NCBI GenBank assembly: GCA_015693905.1
Contig: CP065161.1
Location: 1,488,001-1,552,000, forward strand
Length of the DNA stretch: 64,000 nucleotides
Reading direction: 5' to 3'
Origin: Rhodobacterales bacterium HKCCA1288
GTDB lineage: Bacteria > Pseudomonadota > Alphaproteobacteria > Rhodobacterales > Rhodobacteraceae
Position 1 is the first letter of the stretch, and each line of letters starts with the position of its first letter. The notes under the pieces were generated by a model. That model had not been told where the DNA came from. It worked only from the letters and a program-made list of their open reading frames with translations, and did not search any database. A program made the position numbers and the translations under genes. Below, piece after piece: positions 25,689 to 34,221 of this stretch.

Positions 25689-27569
25689 ATGAAAATTTCG
25701 CTCTCTCTTGCAGCAGTTTTAACTTTTTTGGTCGCAGGCCTGTTGTCTTACCTCGTGGCAATCGCCGCGGCGATCTCTATCGAAAATCGTTCGGTTACGG
25801 CGGTTGAGGATCGGCTGGAGCAATCTGGCGTGAGTTGGGTCGAGTTGCGCGGGGACGGGCTGCAAGTTCACATTTCAGGCGAGGCCCCCAATGAGGCCGC
25901 ACGGTTTCGCGCGCTGACACTTGCCGCGGCAGTCGTGGATGATGACCGGCTGATTGATGAAATCACCGTTGCCGACCCCGCAGGCATTTCAACCCCAGAT
26001 TTCCTGCTCGAGATGTTGCGCAACAGTGACGGCATTTCGATGATTGGACTGATCCCAACCGATGCCGATGGCGAAACCATTGCCGCGCGCATCGCCGATA
26101 TCACCAATGGGGTCGAAGTCGCCAATCTCGTGGAAAGCGTTGACTATCCTATTCCGCAAGGTTGGGATGCCGCACTTGAATACGGGCTGCGCGCCTTGCG
26201 CTTGCTTCCACGTTCAAAAATCTCGGTGATGCAGGGCAAGGTGACTGTCACGGCCGTTGCCGATAGCGTGGCGGAGCGTGACAGCGCAATATCCCGCTTA
26301 AACAGTTACCCTCAGGCAGGGTTGGATGTGGTTATCGACATCTCCGCCCCCCGTCCCGTTATTACACCCTTTGCCTTTCGTATGATCCGCGAGGACGATG
26401 TGGCCACCCTTGAGGTTTGCTCCGCAGATACGGAGGCGAATGCGGCGCGGATTATCACCGCGGCTGAGGCTGCAGGCCTTGCCACAGGTGAAAGCTGTGA
26501 TGTGGGCCTTGGCGTGCCATCTACAGAATGGGCGCGGGCCATTGAGGTAGCAGTTGCCGCTCTGGCAGAACTGGGGGATGGGACGCTCACCTTCTCAGAC
26601 GCCGATGTCAGCCTTGTGGCGAAAGAAGGCACATCGCAGCGTCTTTTTGATAGGGTGGTGGGTGAATTAGACCGCAACCTCCCCAATCTGTTCTCATTGC
26701 AGGCCATCCTACCGCCCCCGCCCCAAGATAGCGGCGCGTTAGAAGCACCAGAATTCACCGCAAGCCTTTCTGAAACAGGGGCCGTTCAGGTGCGCGGTCG
26801 CTTACCCGATGAAAACCTGCAAGCCGCGAACCAAGCTTTCGCGCAGGCGCTTTTCGGCAGCGAAAATGTCTATTTCGCCACGAATTTGGACGAAGCCTTG
26901 CCCGAAGGATGGTCAGTCCGCAGTCTTGCAGGCTTAGAGGCGCTGTCCTTTTTGCATGACGGCGATTTGCTGATCACCCCTGCAAAACTGACATTGTCTG
27001 GCCGTGTTGCAGATCGAGATCATATCGAACTGGCCTCACGCCTCCTCTCAGATAAACTTGACGGTGCAGATTTCGAGATCAACGTGACCGTGGATGCAAG
27101 CCTTGCGCCTGAACCCGAATTGCTGTCACCTGAAACCTGCCTTTCGCGGATCAATGATCTATTGGCAGAGACGAAAATCACCTTTGATCCTGGGTCGATT
27201 GAAATCAACGAAAGCACAGGCGCAATCCTAGATCGCTTGGCTGAGATCCTGCCAGATTGCCGCCATGTCGATATGGAAATCGGCGGTCATACCGACAGTC
27301 AAGGGCGCGAGGAAATGAACCTCACATTGAGCCAAGCCCGCGCTGATGCGGTCTTAAACGGCCTTCTGGCGCGGCGGGTTCTGGTGTCGAACCTATCGGC
27401 GCGTGGCTATGGAGAGGCCAACCCAATCGCGGATAATGACACCGAAGAGGGCCGCGAGCAAAACCGTCGTATCGAGTTTAAACTGATTGATCGAACCGCA
27501 GCCGAAAATGACACGCCCGAGGAGGCGGCAGATGCCGAAGCCCCTGTAGGCGAGGAGGCCCAACAATGA
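25689..27569 (+). CDS. OmpA-family envelope protein with BON-like repeats
   Basis: This 626-residue protein has one N-terminal membrane helix (about 5-27), a long periplasmic region with several BON-like modules (clear ones near 35-105 and 420-490), and a C-terminal OmpA peptidoglycan-binding domain (about 495-605). That domain carries IGGHTDSQG and NLTLSQARADAVLNGL, and ends NRRIEF. The tail is acidic. It probably links the inner membrane or a periplasmic complex to the cell wall. Its stop overlaps the start of the small coiled-coil gene (ATGA), so the two are coupled. Confidence 0.85.
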   Translation: MKISLSLAAVLTFLVAGLLSYLVAIAAAISIENRSVTAVEDRLEQSGVSWVELRGDGLQVHISGEAPNEAARFRALTLAAAVVDDDRLIDEITVADPAGISTPDFLLEMLRNSDGISMIGLIPTDADGETIAARIADITNGVEVANLVESVDYPIPQGWDAALEYGLRALRLLPRSKISVMQGKVTVTAVADSVAERDSAISRLNSYPQAGLDVVIDISAPRPVITPFAFRMIREDDVATLEVCSADTEANAARIITAAEAAGLATGESCDVGLGVPSTEWARAIEVAVAALAELGDGTLTFSDADVSLVAKEGTSQRLFDRVVGELDRNLPNLFSLQAILPPPPQDSGALEAPEFTASLSETGAVQVRGRLPDENLQAANQAFAQALFGSENVYFATNLDEALPEGWSVRSLAGLEALSFLHDGDLLITPAKLTLSGRVADRDHIELASRLLSDKLDGADFEINVTVDASLAPEPELLSPETCLSRINDLLAETKITFDPGSIEINESTGAILDRLAEILPDCRHVDMEIGGHTDSQGREEMNLTLSQARADAVLNGLLARRVLVSNLSARGYGEANPIADNDTEEGREQNRRIEFKLIDRTAAENDTPEEAADAEAPVGEEAQQ

Positions 27570-27883
27570 ACCGCACTGAATTCATTATCGCCATTACGAT
27601 CATTTTGATCATCGCCTTTGCCCTTGGTTGGTTCGCAAATTGGCTTGTGCATCGCCTGACGCGCGTATCTGATGCAGATGTGAATGAGTTGGAAAGCCTC
27701 GCCGCTTCGCTGCACGAAGCCGAAGAATTGCGCGACCAAGCCATCACTTATATCGAACAGCGCGAAAGCGAATTGACCACGCAGCTTTCCCAAACCGAAG
27801 CCGAGTTGCGCGCCGCGATGGAAGGGTTGCGTGAAGCCCGCAGCGAAAACGACCATCTGCGCAGTAAGTTGGAGAAATCTTAA
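27566..27883 (+). CDS. Small membrane-anchored coiled-coil protein
   Basis: This 105-residue protein has one N-terminal membrane helix (about 7-28) and a charged, heptad-like helical remainder (about 35-104) rich in Glu, Arg, Leu and Ala. I recognise no family. The ribosome-binding site GGAGG lies within the end of the OmpA/BON gene, which it overlaps by 4 bp. The arrangement suggests a partner of that envelope protein, with the coiled coil probably in the cytoplasm or periplasm depending on orientation. Confidence 0.75.
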   Translation: MNRTEFIIAITIILIIAFALGWFANWLVHRLTRVSDADVNELESLAASLHEAEELRDQAITYIEQRESELTTQLSQTEAELRAAMEGLREARSENDHLRSKLEKS

Positions 27884-27884
27884 T

Positions 27885-28346
27885 CTAAGATTTTACCCAT
27901 TGGGCAAGCGCGGCCTCATCTTCGTCTTTGGCCTCTACCCAATCCGCGCGCCCATCGTGGCGCGCTTCTTTTTTCCAGAATGGCGCACGGGACTTCAGAT
28001 AATCCATGAGGAAATCAGCGCTTTCAAATGCTGCTTTGCGATGGGGCGAAGCGGTCGCGACCATCATGATCTGGTCTGACGGCACAAGTTTGCCATAGCG
28101 GTGGATGATCAAGACACGGATCAACGGCCAACGCGCTTGCGCCTCGGCGGCGATTGCACCGAGTGCTTTTTCAGTCATGCCTGCATAATGCTCTATTTCC
28201 ATGTGAGCGAGGCTTTGATCGGGCAAATCGCGCACCAGACCTGTGAAACTGACGACAGCGCCCGCACCCGTTGCGGCTGCGGCGAAATTCGACATCTCAG
28301 CGCCCAAATCAAACGGCGCAGACTGGACGCGGACATCTACCGCCAT
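27885..28346 (-). CDS. moaE: Molybdopterin synthase catalytic subunit MoaE
   Basis: MoaE with MoaD converts precursor Z to molybdopterin. The 153-residue protein has GAVVSFTGLVRD, MEIEHYAGM, HRYGKLVPSDQIMMVATASPHR and the active-site lysine segment LKSRAPFWKKE. It follows moaD by 4 bp in the leftward group uvrC-pgsA-moaD-moaE. Its stop is adjacent to that of the convergent coiled-coil gene. Confidence 0.95.
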   Translation of the reverse strand: MAVDVRVQSAPFDLGAEMSNFAAAATGAGAVVSFTGLVRDLPDQSLAHMEIEHYAGMTEKALGAIAAEAQARWPLIRVLIIHRYGKLVPSDQIMMVATASPHRKAAFESADFLMDYLKSRAPFWKKEARHDGRADWVEAKDEDEAALAQWVKS

Positions 28347-28350
28347 GGCC

Positions 28351-28599
28351 CTAACCCCCCGTCATTGGTGGGAAGAAAGCAATCTCGCGCGCGCCCTGAA
28401 CGGGATGATCCAAATCGACCAATTCCTGATCAACCGCCGCGCGCACAGAGGATAGATCCGAAAAAACCAAGTCATGCGCGTCAGATTTACCGCGCAGCTC
28501 AGCAATCAAATCGGCGATTGTTGCCGCATCGGTGTTGATCATCTCGCGATCCGCGCCAATGCGTTCGCGCAACCATGCGAAATATCTTAGTTCAATCAT
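28351..28599 (-). CDS. moaD: Molybdopterin synthase sulfur carrier subunit MoaD
   Basis: This 82-residue ubiquitin-like protein starts MIELRYFAWLRERIG and ends in PPMTGG, whose terminal Gly-Gly is adenylated and thiocarboxylated. The start at 28599 gives the usual length; a longer frame into pgsA was rejected. It lies 4 bp after pgsA and 4 bp before moaE, consistent with a tight operon. Confidence 0.95.
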   Translation of the reverse strand: MIELRYFAWLRERIGADREMINTDAATIADLIAELRGKSDAHDLVFSDLSSVRAAVDQELVDLDHPVQGAREIAFFPPMTGG

Positions 28600-28603
28600 C
28601 CCG

Positions 28604-29218
28604 TCAGCCTTTCTGGTCACTGAGGAATGGCAAGGCTTTGAGGAAGTAATCAAACCCTGTGACAAAGGTCAAAACGGCTGCAAGCCACAACATCCCCATG
28701 CCGCCCCACGCCAAAGCATCGCGCAGCACATGCAAGCCAAAGGTGCCAAATGAATGGTCATTGTGCATATTATGCTCTGCAATCGCCCATAAGAACATCA
28801 AGACAATCGCAACCATCTGCACCATGGTTTTCCATTTGGCGAGTTTTGTAACCTTAAGTCGCCCTGCATCCGCGCCCAAGAATTCGCGCAGGCCCGAGAC
28901 GAAGACCTCGCGAAACAAGATAAGAACAACAGGTGTGATCAGGGCCACGGATAGATCAAACAGTCCGACCAAGATTGCCAAGGCGATCACCACCATGGCC
29001 TTATCCGCAATCGGATCAAGCATAGCACCGAAACGGGAAACTTGCGCCCATTTGCGGGCCAAATATCCATCCAGATAATCGGTGGTGGCCGCGCCAATAA
29101 ACAGGATCAATGCCACCCAATCGGCAATCGGACGCGGAAAGATTGCAAACACCACACCGACCGCAATCGCGGCCAACAGGCGCAGCACCGTCAGAATATT
29201 TGGAAGTGTCCATGTCAT
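28604..29218 (-). CDS. pgsA: CDP-diacylglycerol-glycerol-3-phosphate 3-phosphatidyltransferase
   Basis: PgsA commits CDP-diacylglycerol to phosphatidylglycerol. The 204-residue membrane protein has the CDP-alcohol phosphatidyltransferase motif DG-x2-AR-x8-G-x3-D-x3-D, visible as DGYLARKWAQVSRFGAMLD followed by PIAD (about residues 48-70). There are about four to six helices. It lies 18 bp downstream of uvrC, a pairing common in bacteria. Confidence 0.96.
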   Translation of the reverse strand: MTWTLPNILTVLRLLAAIAVGVVFAIFPRPIADWVALILFIGAATTDYLDGYLARKWAQVSRFGAMLDPIADKAMVVIALAILVGLFDLSVALITPVVLILFREVFVSGLREFLGADAGRLKVTKLAKWKTMVQMVAIVLMFLWAIAEHNMHNDHSFGTFGLHVLRDALAWGGMGMLWLAAVLTFVTGFDYFLKALPFLSDQKG

Positions 29219-29236
29219 AGGTTTGATCTTATCCGC

Positions 29237-31132
29237 TCACGCCCCGTCATGGAAGAAGGCATAGATGGTTTCTGCCATCCGATCTGAGATTCCTTCTACC
29301 GCCTTAAGATCTGCCAAATCTGCGCGCGACACGGCCTTGGCACTTCCAAAATGGGCCAAAAGCGCCCGCTTGCGGGTGGCGCCAATGCCGGGAACCTCAT
29401 CCAGCGGGGTCGCGCCAATCGCCTTTGATCGTTTGTCGCGATGCGCCCCAATTGCAAAGCGATGCGCCTCATCGCGCAGGCGTTGGATAAAATAGAGCAC
29501 AGGGTCATTGCGCTTAAGCGCAAAGGGACGCGCTCCATAGCGGTGGAACTCTTCCTTGCCCGCATCACGATCAACACCTTTGGCGACACCGATAAAGGGC
29601 ACATCGTCAACACCTAGATCCCCCATGATCTCGGCAACAGCACTGATCTGCCCTGCCCCACCATCGATAAGCAATAAGTCAGGCCAAGCATCCGATTTGC
29701 GGTCAGGGTCTTCCTTAAGGAGGCGCTGAAAGCGGCGCGTTAGAACCTCTTTCATCATGCCAAAATCATCCCCGGGGGTAAGGTCGTCTCCGCGGATGTT
29801 GAATTTGCGATACTGGCTTTTGAGAAAGCCCTCTGGCCCCGCAACAATCATGGCCCCAACGGCATGCGCGCCTTGGATATGCGAGTTGTCATAAACCTCT
29901 ATGCGCGCAGGCGCGCCATCTAGGCCAAACGCATCGGCCAAACCGCGCAACAATTTTGCTTGGGTGGCGCTTTCGGCCATACGCCGTGCAAGGCTTTCGC
30001 GGGCATTGCGCAATGCCCCCTCAACTAATTCAGCCTTTTCGCCGCGCTGTGGCACGAGGATCTCAACCTTGCCACCGCGCTTTTGGCCCAGGGCGGCCTC
30101 CATCAGCTCGGCCTCCTCCAGCCCATGCGACAGGATCACTTGGCGTGGGGGTTCCTTGTTATCATAGAACTGGCCCAAAAAGGCTTCCATCACCTCATCG
30201 GGGGATTCAGAACCACCCAAGCGCGGGTAGTAGTCATGGTTGCCCCAGTTTTGGTTGGCGCGGATAAAAAAGACCTGAACACAGGCCTGACCGCCCTCCA
30301 TATGTAAGGCGATGATATCGGCCTCACGCACAGTTTGCGGGTTGATCCCTTGGGTACCTTGCACTTGCGTCAGCGCGCGAATGCGGTCGCGCAGGGCTGC
30401 AGCGCGCTCATATTCCATCGCTTCAGCCGCCTCGGCCATTTGCGCGCCAAGCTGCTCTTGAATTTCGGTGGAATTCCCACGCAAAAACCGCGCGGCATCA
30501 GCCACGCTCGCGGCGTAATCTGATGCGCTAATATAGCCAACACATGGCGCAGAACACCGCTTAATCTGATAAAGCAAACAGGGCCGCGTGCGGCTGTCAA
30601 AAGTCGTGTCGCTGCAATTGCGCAGCAAGAACACTTTTTGCAATTGGTTCAACGTGCGATTAACCGCACCCGCCGATGCAAACGGGCCAAAATACTGCCC
30701 TTTCTCCGTCTTCGCCCCTCGATGTTTGCGGATTTGCGGAAAATCATGCGCAGCCCCAATTACGATATTCGGGAAGCTTTTATCGTCACGAAGCAAAACA
30801 TTGTATCGCGGCTTGAGCTGCTTAATGAGATTTTGCTCTAACAGCAGCGCCTCGGTTTCGGTGCGCGTGGTCAGAAACATCATCGAAGCAGTTTCCGAAA
30901 TCATCCGCGCGATACGCGGACTATGCCCCGAGGGTTTCGCATAATTCGACACCCGCCGCTTAAGGGCACGCGCCTTGCCAACATATAAAACGCGGCTCTG
31001 CGCATCGAGCATGCGATAAACACCAGGGCTTTGATCTAGCGTCTTAAGATAGTCGCGGATGACCTCATGCCCCTGCCGCGGCGCATCTGCTGAGGGGCTA
31101 ATTTCCACGCTGTTTTCTAACATGTCATCCAT
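29237..31132 (-). CDS. uvrC: Excinuclease ABC subunit C
   Basis: UvrC makes both incisions in nucleotide excision repair. The 631-residue protein shows the GIY-YIG domain ([20 protein letters not shown], about 37-56), a cysteine-rich segment with [18 protein letters not shown], and the UVR motif ([13 protein letters not shown]). The RNase H-like second nuclease follows ([16 protein letters not shown]), then two C-terminal helix-hairpin-helix motifs ([18 protein letters not shown]). Starts at 31132 or 31123 are both plausible; the longer frame to 31189 has no support. Its upstream gap is described separately. Confidence 0.96.
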   Translation of the reverse strand: MDDMLENSVEISPSADAPRQGHEVIRDYLKTLDQSPGVYRMLDAQSRVLYVGKARALKRRVSNYAKPSGHSPRIARMISETASMMFLTTRTETEALLLEQNLIKQLKPRYNVLLRDDKSFPNIVIGAAHDFPQIRKHRGAKTEKGQYFGPFASAGAVNRTLNQLQKVFLLRNCSDTTFDSRTRPCLLYQIKRCSAPCVGYISASDYAASVADAARFLRGNSTEIQEQLGAQMAEAAEAMEYERAAALRDRIRALTQVQGTQGINPQTVREADIIALHMEGGQACVQVFFIRANQNWGNHDYYPRLGGSESPDEVMEAFLGQFYDNKEPPRQVILSHGLEEAELMEAALGQKRGGKVEILVPQRGEKAELVEGALRNARESLARRMAESATQAKLLRGLADAFGLDGAPARIEVYDNSHIQGAHAVGAMIVAGPEGFLKSQYRKFNIRGDDLTPGDDFGMMKEVLTRRFQRLLKEDPDRKSDAWPDLLLIDGGAGQISAVAEIMGDLGVDDVPFIGVAKGVDRDAGKEEFHRYGARPFALKRNDPVLYFIQRLRDEAHRFAIGAHRDKRSKAIGATPLDEVPGIGATRKRALLAHFGSAKAVSRADLADLKAVEGISDRMAETIYAFFHDGA

Positions 31133-31433
31133 GATGCAAAGCTTGCCCTGATTCCAATTCGCGCTGCAACGAAGAGCAGCCAAGTTCAAGGGAAAATATG
31201 TCCACTAAACCTGTGGATAAACCTGCGGAAAACCCTTGAAGCATCGAAATTTTTCTTTGTTTTTCGGAGGGTTCTGTGAATTGCACAATTTTTAGGCGTC
31301 TTTTTAACTATTTGAATTTGTTAATTATTTTCTTTTCCAGCGGGGCTTTGTGATCAAAGCGTTACTTAAACTTTACCTAAACGTTACCTAAGGAGCCGCG
31401 GTGGAAAACTCCAATCATGATCAAAAATTAGAC
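31133..31433. other. AT-rich 301-bp intergenic region with DnaA box and tandem repeats
   Basis: This gap between the uvrC start and the stop of the pteridine-reductase-like gene is much richer in A and T than its surroundings. It holds TGTGGATAA (31212-31220), the exact complement of the DnaA box TTATCCACA, T-rich runs, and three 11-bp tandem repeats at 31359-31391. It must contain the uvrC promoter. No RNA gene is recognisable. Confidence 0.6.
31359..31391 (+). repeat. Three tandem 11-bp repeats
   Basis: GCGTTACTTAA, ACTTTACCTAA and ACGTTACCTAA follow one another without gaps. They place TTAA, CTAA and CTAA exactly 7 bp apart, like degenerate CtrA boxes (TTAA-N7-TTAA). They could be iterons or tandem operator sites. 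Confidence 0.6.
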
Positions 31434-32213
31434 CTATTCCGTCCCCACAACATCAGGGGTCGCCCAAGCCAGATGCTGCCCCCCATCCACGGCGATCATT
31501 TGGCCTGTCACAGCCTTAGCTTTCACCAAATAGATGAGCGCATCGGTGATATCGTCCAAATCGGCGCCACGGTGCAAAATTGTAGATTGTCTCTGGCGGG
31601 CAAAGGCCGCTGCATCCTGCCGTCCCCCACGCAATGTTGGGCCGGGCCCAATGGCATTTACGCGAATATCGGGCGCTAAATTCTGCGCGGCGGTTTTGGT
31701 AAATGTCCACAATGCGGATTTTGCCAATGTGTAACTGACAAAATCGGGGGTCAACTTATGCACCCTTTGGTCGATCATGTTGATGATGACTGAGGTTGCG
31801 CGCGGCTCACCGCCGCTATCTTGAACGGCTTTGGGGGCCTGCGCGGCAAAAGCCTCGGACAAGACCACGCTCGCGCGCAAGTTGGAATTCATGTGCCGAT
31901 CCCAACTCTCGCGGGTGAGGCCCCCGAATGTATCATGCTCGAATATGGAGGCGTTGTTGACCAGAACCGAAAAAGGCGCCCCGATTGACGCACGGGCCTC
32001 AGGCAAAAGGGCCTGTGTCGCCGCCTCGTCCAAAAGATCGGCCTGCACCAGAACCGCCTGACGCCCTGCGGCCCGAACGGCTGCCGCGGTCGTCTCAGCC
32101 CCTTCGCGGGATGAGGCATAATGGATCGCCACATCGTAACCCGCCTGTGCCAATGCAATCGCCATTGCCTGACCCAAGCGCTGACCTGCGCCTGTCACCA
32201 AAGCTGCGGGCAT
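31434..32213 (-). CDS. SDR family oxidoreductase, FolM/pteridine-reductase-like
   Basis: This 259-residue SDR has VTGAGQRLG near the N-terminus, where ordinary SDRs have TGxxxGIG, plus LVNNAS, the catalytic Tyr-x3-Lys as YTLAK, and NAIGPGPTL. This combination resembles dihydromonapterin reductase FolM and pteridine reductases, which use NADPH to reduce pterins. The assignment to a pteridine substrate is inference. The start at 32213 follows GGAGG. It is 14 bp downstream of the Ca2+/Na+ antiporter gene. Confidence 0.82.
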   Translation of the reverse strand: MPAALVTGAGQRLGQAMAIALAQAGYDVAIHYASSREGAETTAAAVRAAGRQAVLVQADLLDEAATQALLPEARASIGAPFSVLVNNASIFEHDTFGGLTRESWDRHMNSNLRASVVLSEAFAAQAPKAVQDSGGEPRATSVIINMIDQRVHKLTPDFVSYTLAKSALWTFTKTAAQNLAPDIRVNAIGPGPTLRGGRQDAAAFARQRQSTILHRGADLDDITDALIYLVKAKAVTGQMIAVDGGQHLAWATPDVVGTE

Positions 32214-32227
32214 CTGTGAACCTCCGA

Positions 32228-33172
32228 CTAGTGCAACAAGAAACTTACATAGCCGATATAGAGCGCCACAAAGAGAAGTCCCACCGCGCGCCCCATGCGC
32301 CACCGGAAAAACACGAAAGGCAGCAAGATCAGCGAAGTGCCCAACATCACCCAAAGATCAAAGCGCAGGAATTCACTATCCACGGGAATGGCGCCAAACC
32401 ATGGCGCGACCCCAAAAATGAACACCAAATTAAAGATGTTCGAGCCAATTACATTGCCCAAGGCCACATCTGCATGTTTGCGCAATGCGGCCATCACAGA
32501 TGTCGCCAATTCGGGCAAACTGGTGCCAAGGGCCACCAGGGTCAAACCAATGACCACCTCCGACACGCCAAAGGCGCGCGCGATTTCTGTGGCGCTGTCA
32601 ATCAAGAGATCCGCCCCCAAAGGCAGACCAATCAAGCCAAGCCCAAGATACATGCCAATCTTCCAATAGGGCATGGACGGATCAGCTTCTTCCAATTCTT
32701 CGGGTAACTCTTCGGGCGCATCACCTGCAAAGGCATGACGAATTTGATCGCCCAATATCAGCGCAAAAACCGCCAGAAGGATCAGACCGTGCCACCAGAC
32801 AAAGGGCCCCAGAAACGCAAGCACGACAAAGACCAAACTGGCGCAGAGCATGAAAATGTAATTCTTGCGCGTGTCCGAGACACTGGGATCAAGGCAGGAA
32901 ATAATTGCGGGCAACCCCAAGACCAAAAGAACATTGGCGATGTTCGACCCCACGACATTGCCCAGTGCCAAGCCTGGTGCATCGCCAAGCACCGCTTGGA
33001 TCGACACCAATAATTCTGGCGCAGATGTCCCAAAGGCCACCACGGTCAGGCTGACGACCAAGGCCGAAATGCCCAACCGCAACGCAAGGTTGACAGCCCC
33101 CCGCACCAACGCATCCCCCGCAAGAACGAGGATCACCAAGCCCAAAACAGCCAAGGCAATATGCGCGGTCAT
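32228..33172 (-). CDS. Calcium/sodium antiporter (CaCA family, YrbG-like)
   Basis: This 314-residue membrane protein has the two inverted alpha repeats of the Ca2+/cation antiporter family: VAFGTSAPELLVSIQA followed by GNVVGSNIANVLLVLG in the first half, and VALGTSLPELATSVMA followed by GNVIGSNIFNLVFI in the second. An acidic cytoplasmic loop (EELPEELEEAD) separates them. About ten helices are expected. The start overlaps the stop of the upstream 54-residue gene (ATGA). Confidence 0.93.
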   Translation of the reverse strand: MTAHIALAVLGLVILVLAGDALVRGAVNLALRLGISALVVSLTVVAFGTSAPELLVSIQAVLGDAPGLALGNVVGSNIANVLLVLGLPAIISCLDPSVSDTRKNYIFMLCASLVFVVLAFLGPFVWWHGLILLAVFALILGDQIRHAFAGDAPEELPEELEEADPSMPYWKIGMYLGLGLIGLPLGADLLIDSATEIARAFGVSEVVIGLTLVALGTSLPELATSVMAALRKHADVALGNVIGSNIFNLVFIFGVAPWFGAIPVDSEFLRFDLWVMLGTSLILLPFVFFRWRMGRAVGLLFVALYIGYVSFLLH

Positions 33173-33333
33173 TCAGGTTTGTCCTCGTCTCTCGGATCTC
33201 GTTTTAGCGGATCACGCTTTAGGGGGTCTGGAGGAAAGCGCGGCTTGCGCGATTTGAACTTGGGCAGGCGCAGCTTTCCAAACATGGCAAGCACGGCCAT
33301 AAAAATTAGAAAAAGACTGATGATCTTAAGCAT
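33169..33333 (-). CDS. Small membrane protein (54 aa) with DPLKR repeats
   Basis: This short frame encodes MLKIISLFLIFMAVLAMFGK, a single membrane helix, followed by a basic stretch (LRLPKFKSRKPRFPP) and a repeat DPLKRDPLKRDPRDE. The 15-bp DNA repeat behind DPLKR is visible at about 33190-33220. The stop overlaps the antiporter start as ATGA, which supports translation. I recognise no family. Its role is unknown; coupling suggests a link to the antiporter. Confidence 0.7.
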   Translation of the reverse strand: MLKIISLFLIFMAVLAMFGKLRLPKFKSRKPRFPPDPLKRDPLKRDPRDEDKPE

Positions 33334-33549
33334 CACAAATCAATCCGCCCCAAAACAAAGGACCAAGGGACTTGTGCAAGATGAGGGCGGAGTGGTCTTT
33401 TCATCATAGCCCCTCACGTAACGATGCCCCCCCCTTCAATCAAGGGGCGTCATCTGCGAAATCTTACGGGCTTGAGGCGAAGGATCGTCACTGGGATTAT
33501 CCGCCTTTGCCCGCTATGATGCCCGCACAAACCCGCAAGGCAGACCCAG

Positions 33550-33966
33550 ATGCTGACCATCACCGACCAGATCACCATTGCCGATTGGGAATTGACCGAA
33601 AGCTTCACCCGCGCCCAAGGGCCAGGCGGTCAGAATGTGAACAAGGTTTCAACGGCAGTGGAATTGCGGTTCGAGGCCGCCCGTTCCCCCCATCTGCCCG
33701 CGCACGTCAAACGCCGCTTGCAACGCATCGCGGGCCAGAAATGGACGAAAGACGGCGCGGTGGTGATCTTTGTGCAAGACACCAGAAGCCAAGCCCGCAA
33801 CCGCGAGATCGCCCGTGAAAGACTAGCCGAGATGATCCGCGCCGCCCTAGTGGTGCCAAAACCCCGCCGCCCGACCCGCCCCACGAAGGGATCGGTGGAA
33901 CGGCGGATCAAGGCGAAGAAGGTGCGCGCCGAGGTGAAGGCAGGACGGGGGAAGGTGGAGGGGTGA
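33550..33966 (+). CDS. arfB: Alternative ribosome-rescue peptidyl-tRNA hydrolase ArfB
   Basis: ArfB frees ribosomes stalled on truncated mRNA by hydrolysing peptidyl-tRNA. This 138-residue protein has the GGQ motif in GPGGQNVNKVSTAVELRF (residues 24-41) and the basic C-terminal tail (RPTRPTKGSVERRIKAKKVRA) that inserts in the empty mRNA channel. Its length and motif fit ArfB and not a full release factor. The 216-bp gap upstream shows no further gene. Confidence 0.95.
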   Translation: MLTITDQITIADWELTESFTRAQGPGGQNVNKVSTAVELRFEAARSPHLPAHVKRRLQRIAGQKWTKDGAVVIFVQDTRSQARNREIARERLAEMIRAALVVPKPRRPTRPTKGSVERRIKAKKVRAEVKAGRGKVEG

Positions 33967-33974
33967 GGGGTGGA

Positions 33975-34021
33975 TGAAACCCATCATGCACGCGGGTGGT
34001 GGGCGGGGATGGTGGGTTTCA
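33975..34021. repeat. 13-bp inverted repeat after arfB
   Basis: TGAAACCCATCAT (33975-33987) is inverted as ATGGTGGGTTTCA (34009-34021) with one mismatch. The spacer is a G-rich 21 bp. No U-run follows, so it is not a standard terminator. A second CGCAGGGTGGGAGCC stretch follows near 34067. The pattern resembles dispersed intergenic palindromes and may mark an insertion boundary. Confidence 0.45.
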
Positions 34022-34167
34022 CCTGGCCAACATAGCGTGATGCAGGTTACACATTTCCTTTACCGACGCAGGGTGGGAGCCTACGCTTGCGGTGACAAGC
34101 TGTGGTGATGACGCGGCGACCTTGTGGTGTGTTTCAAAAAACGGCTTCCTTCGACATAGCGACTCTC

Positions 34168-34200
34168 ATATGTTAAGAAAATATCGTTTTCTTAACATAT
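34168..34200. promoter_or_regulatory. Perfect 14-bp inverted repeat upstream of fic
   Basis: ATATGTTAAGAAAA (34168-34181) is exactly inverted as TTTTCTTAACATAT (34187-34200) around TATCG. It ends 21 bp before the fic start. It is a strong operator candidate, and the C-terminal winged helix of the Fic protein is a possible ligand. Confidence 0.7.
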
Positions 34201-34221
34201 ATGCAGTATCGAGGTAAGCAC

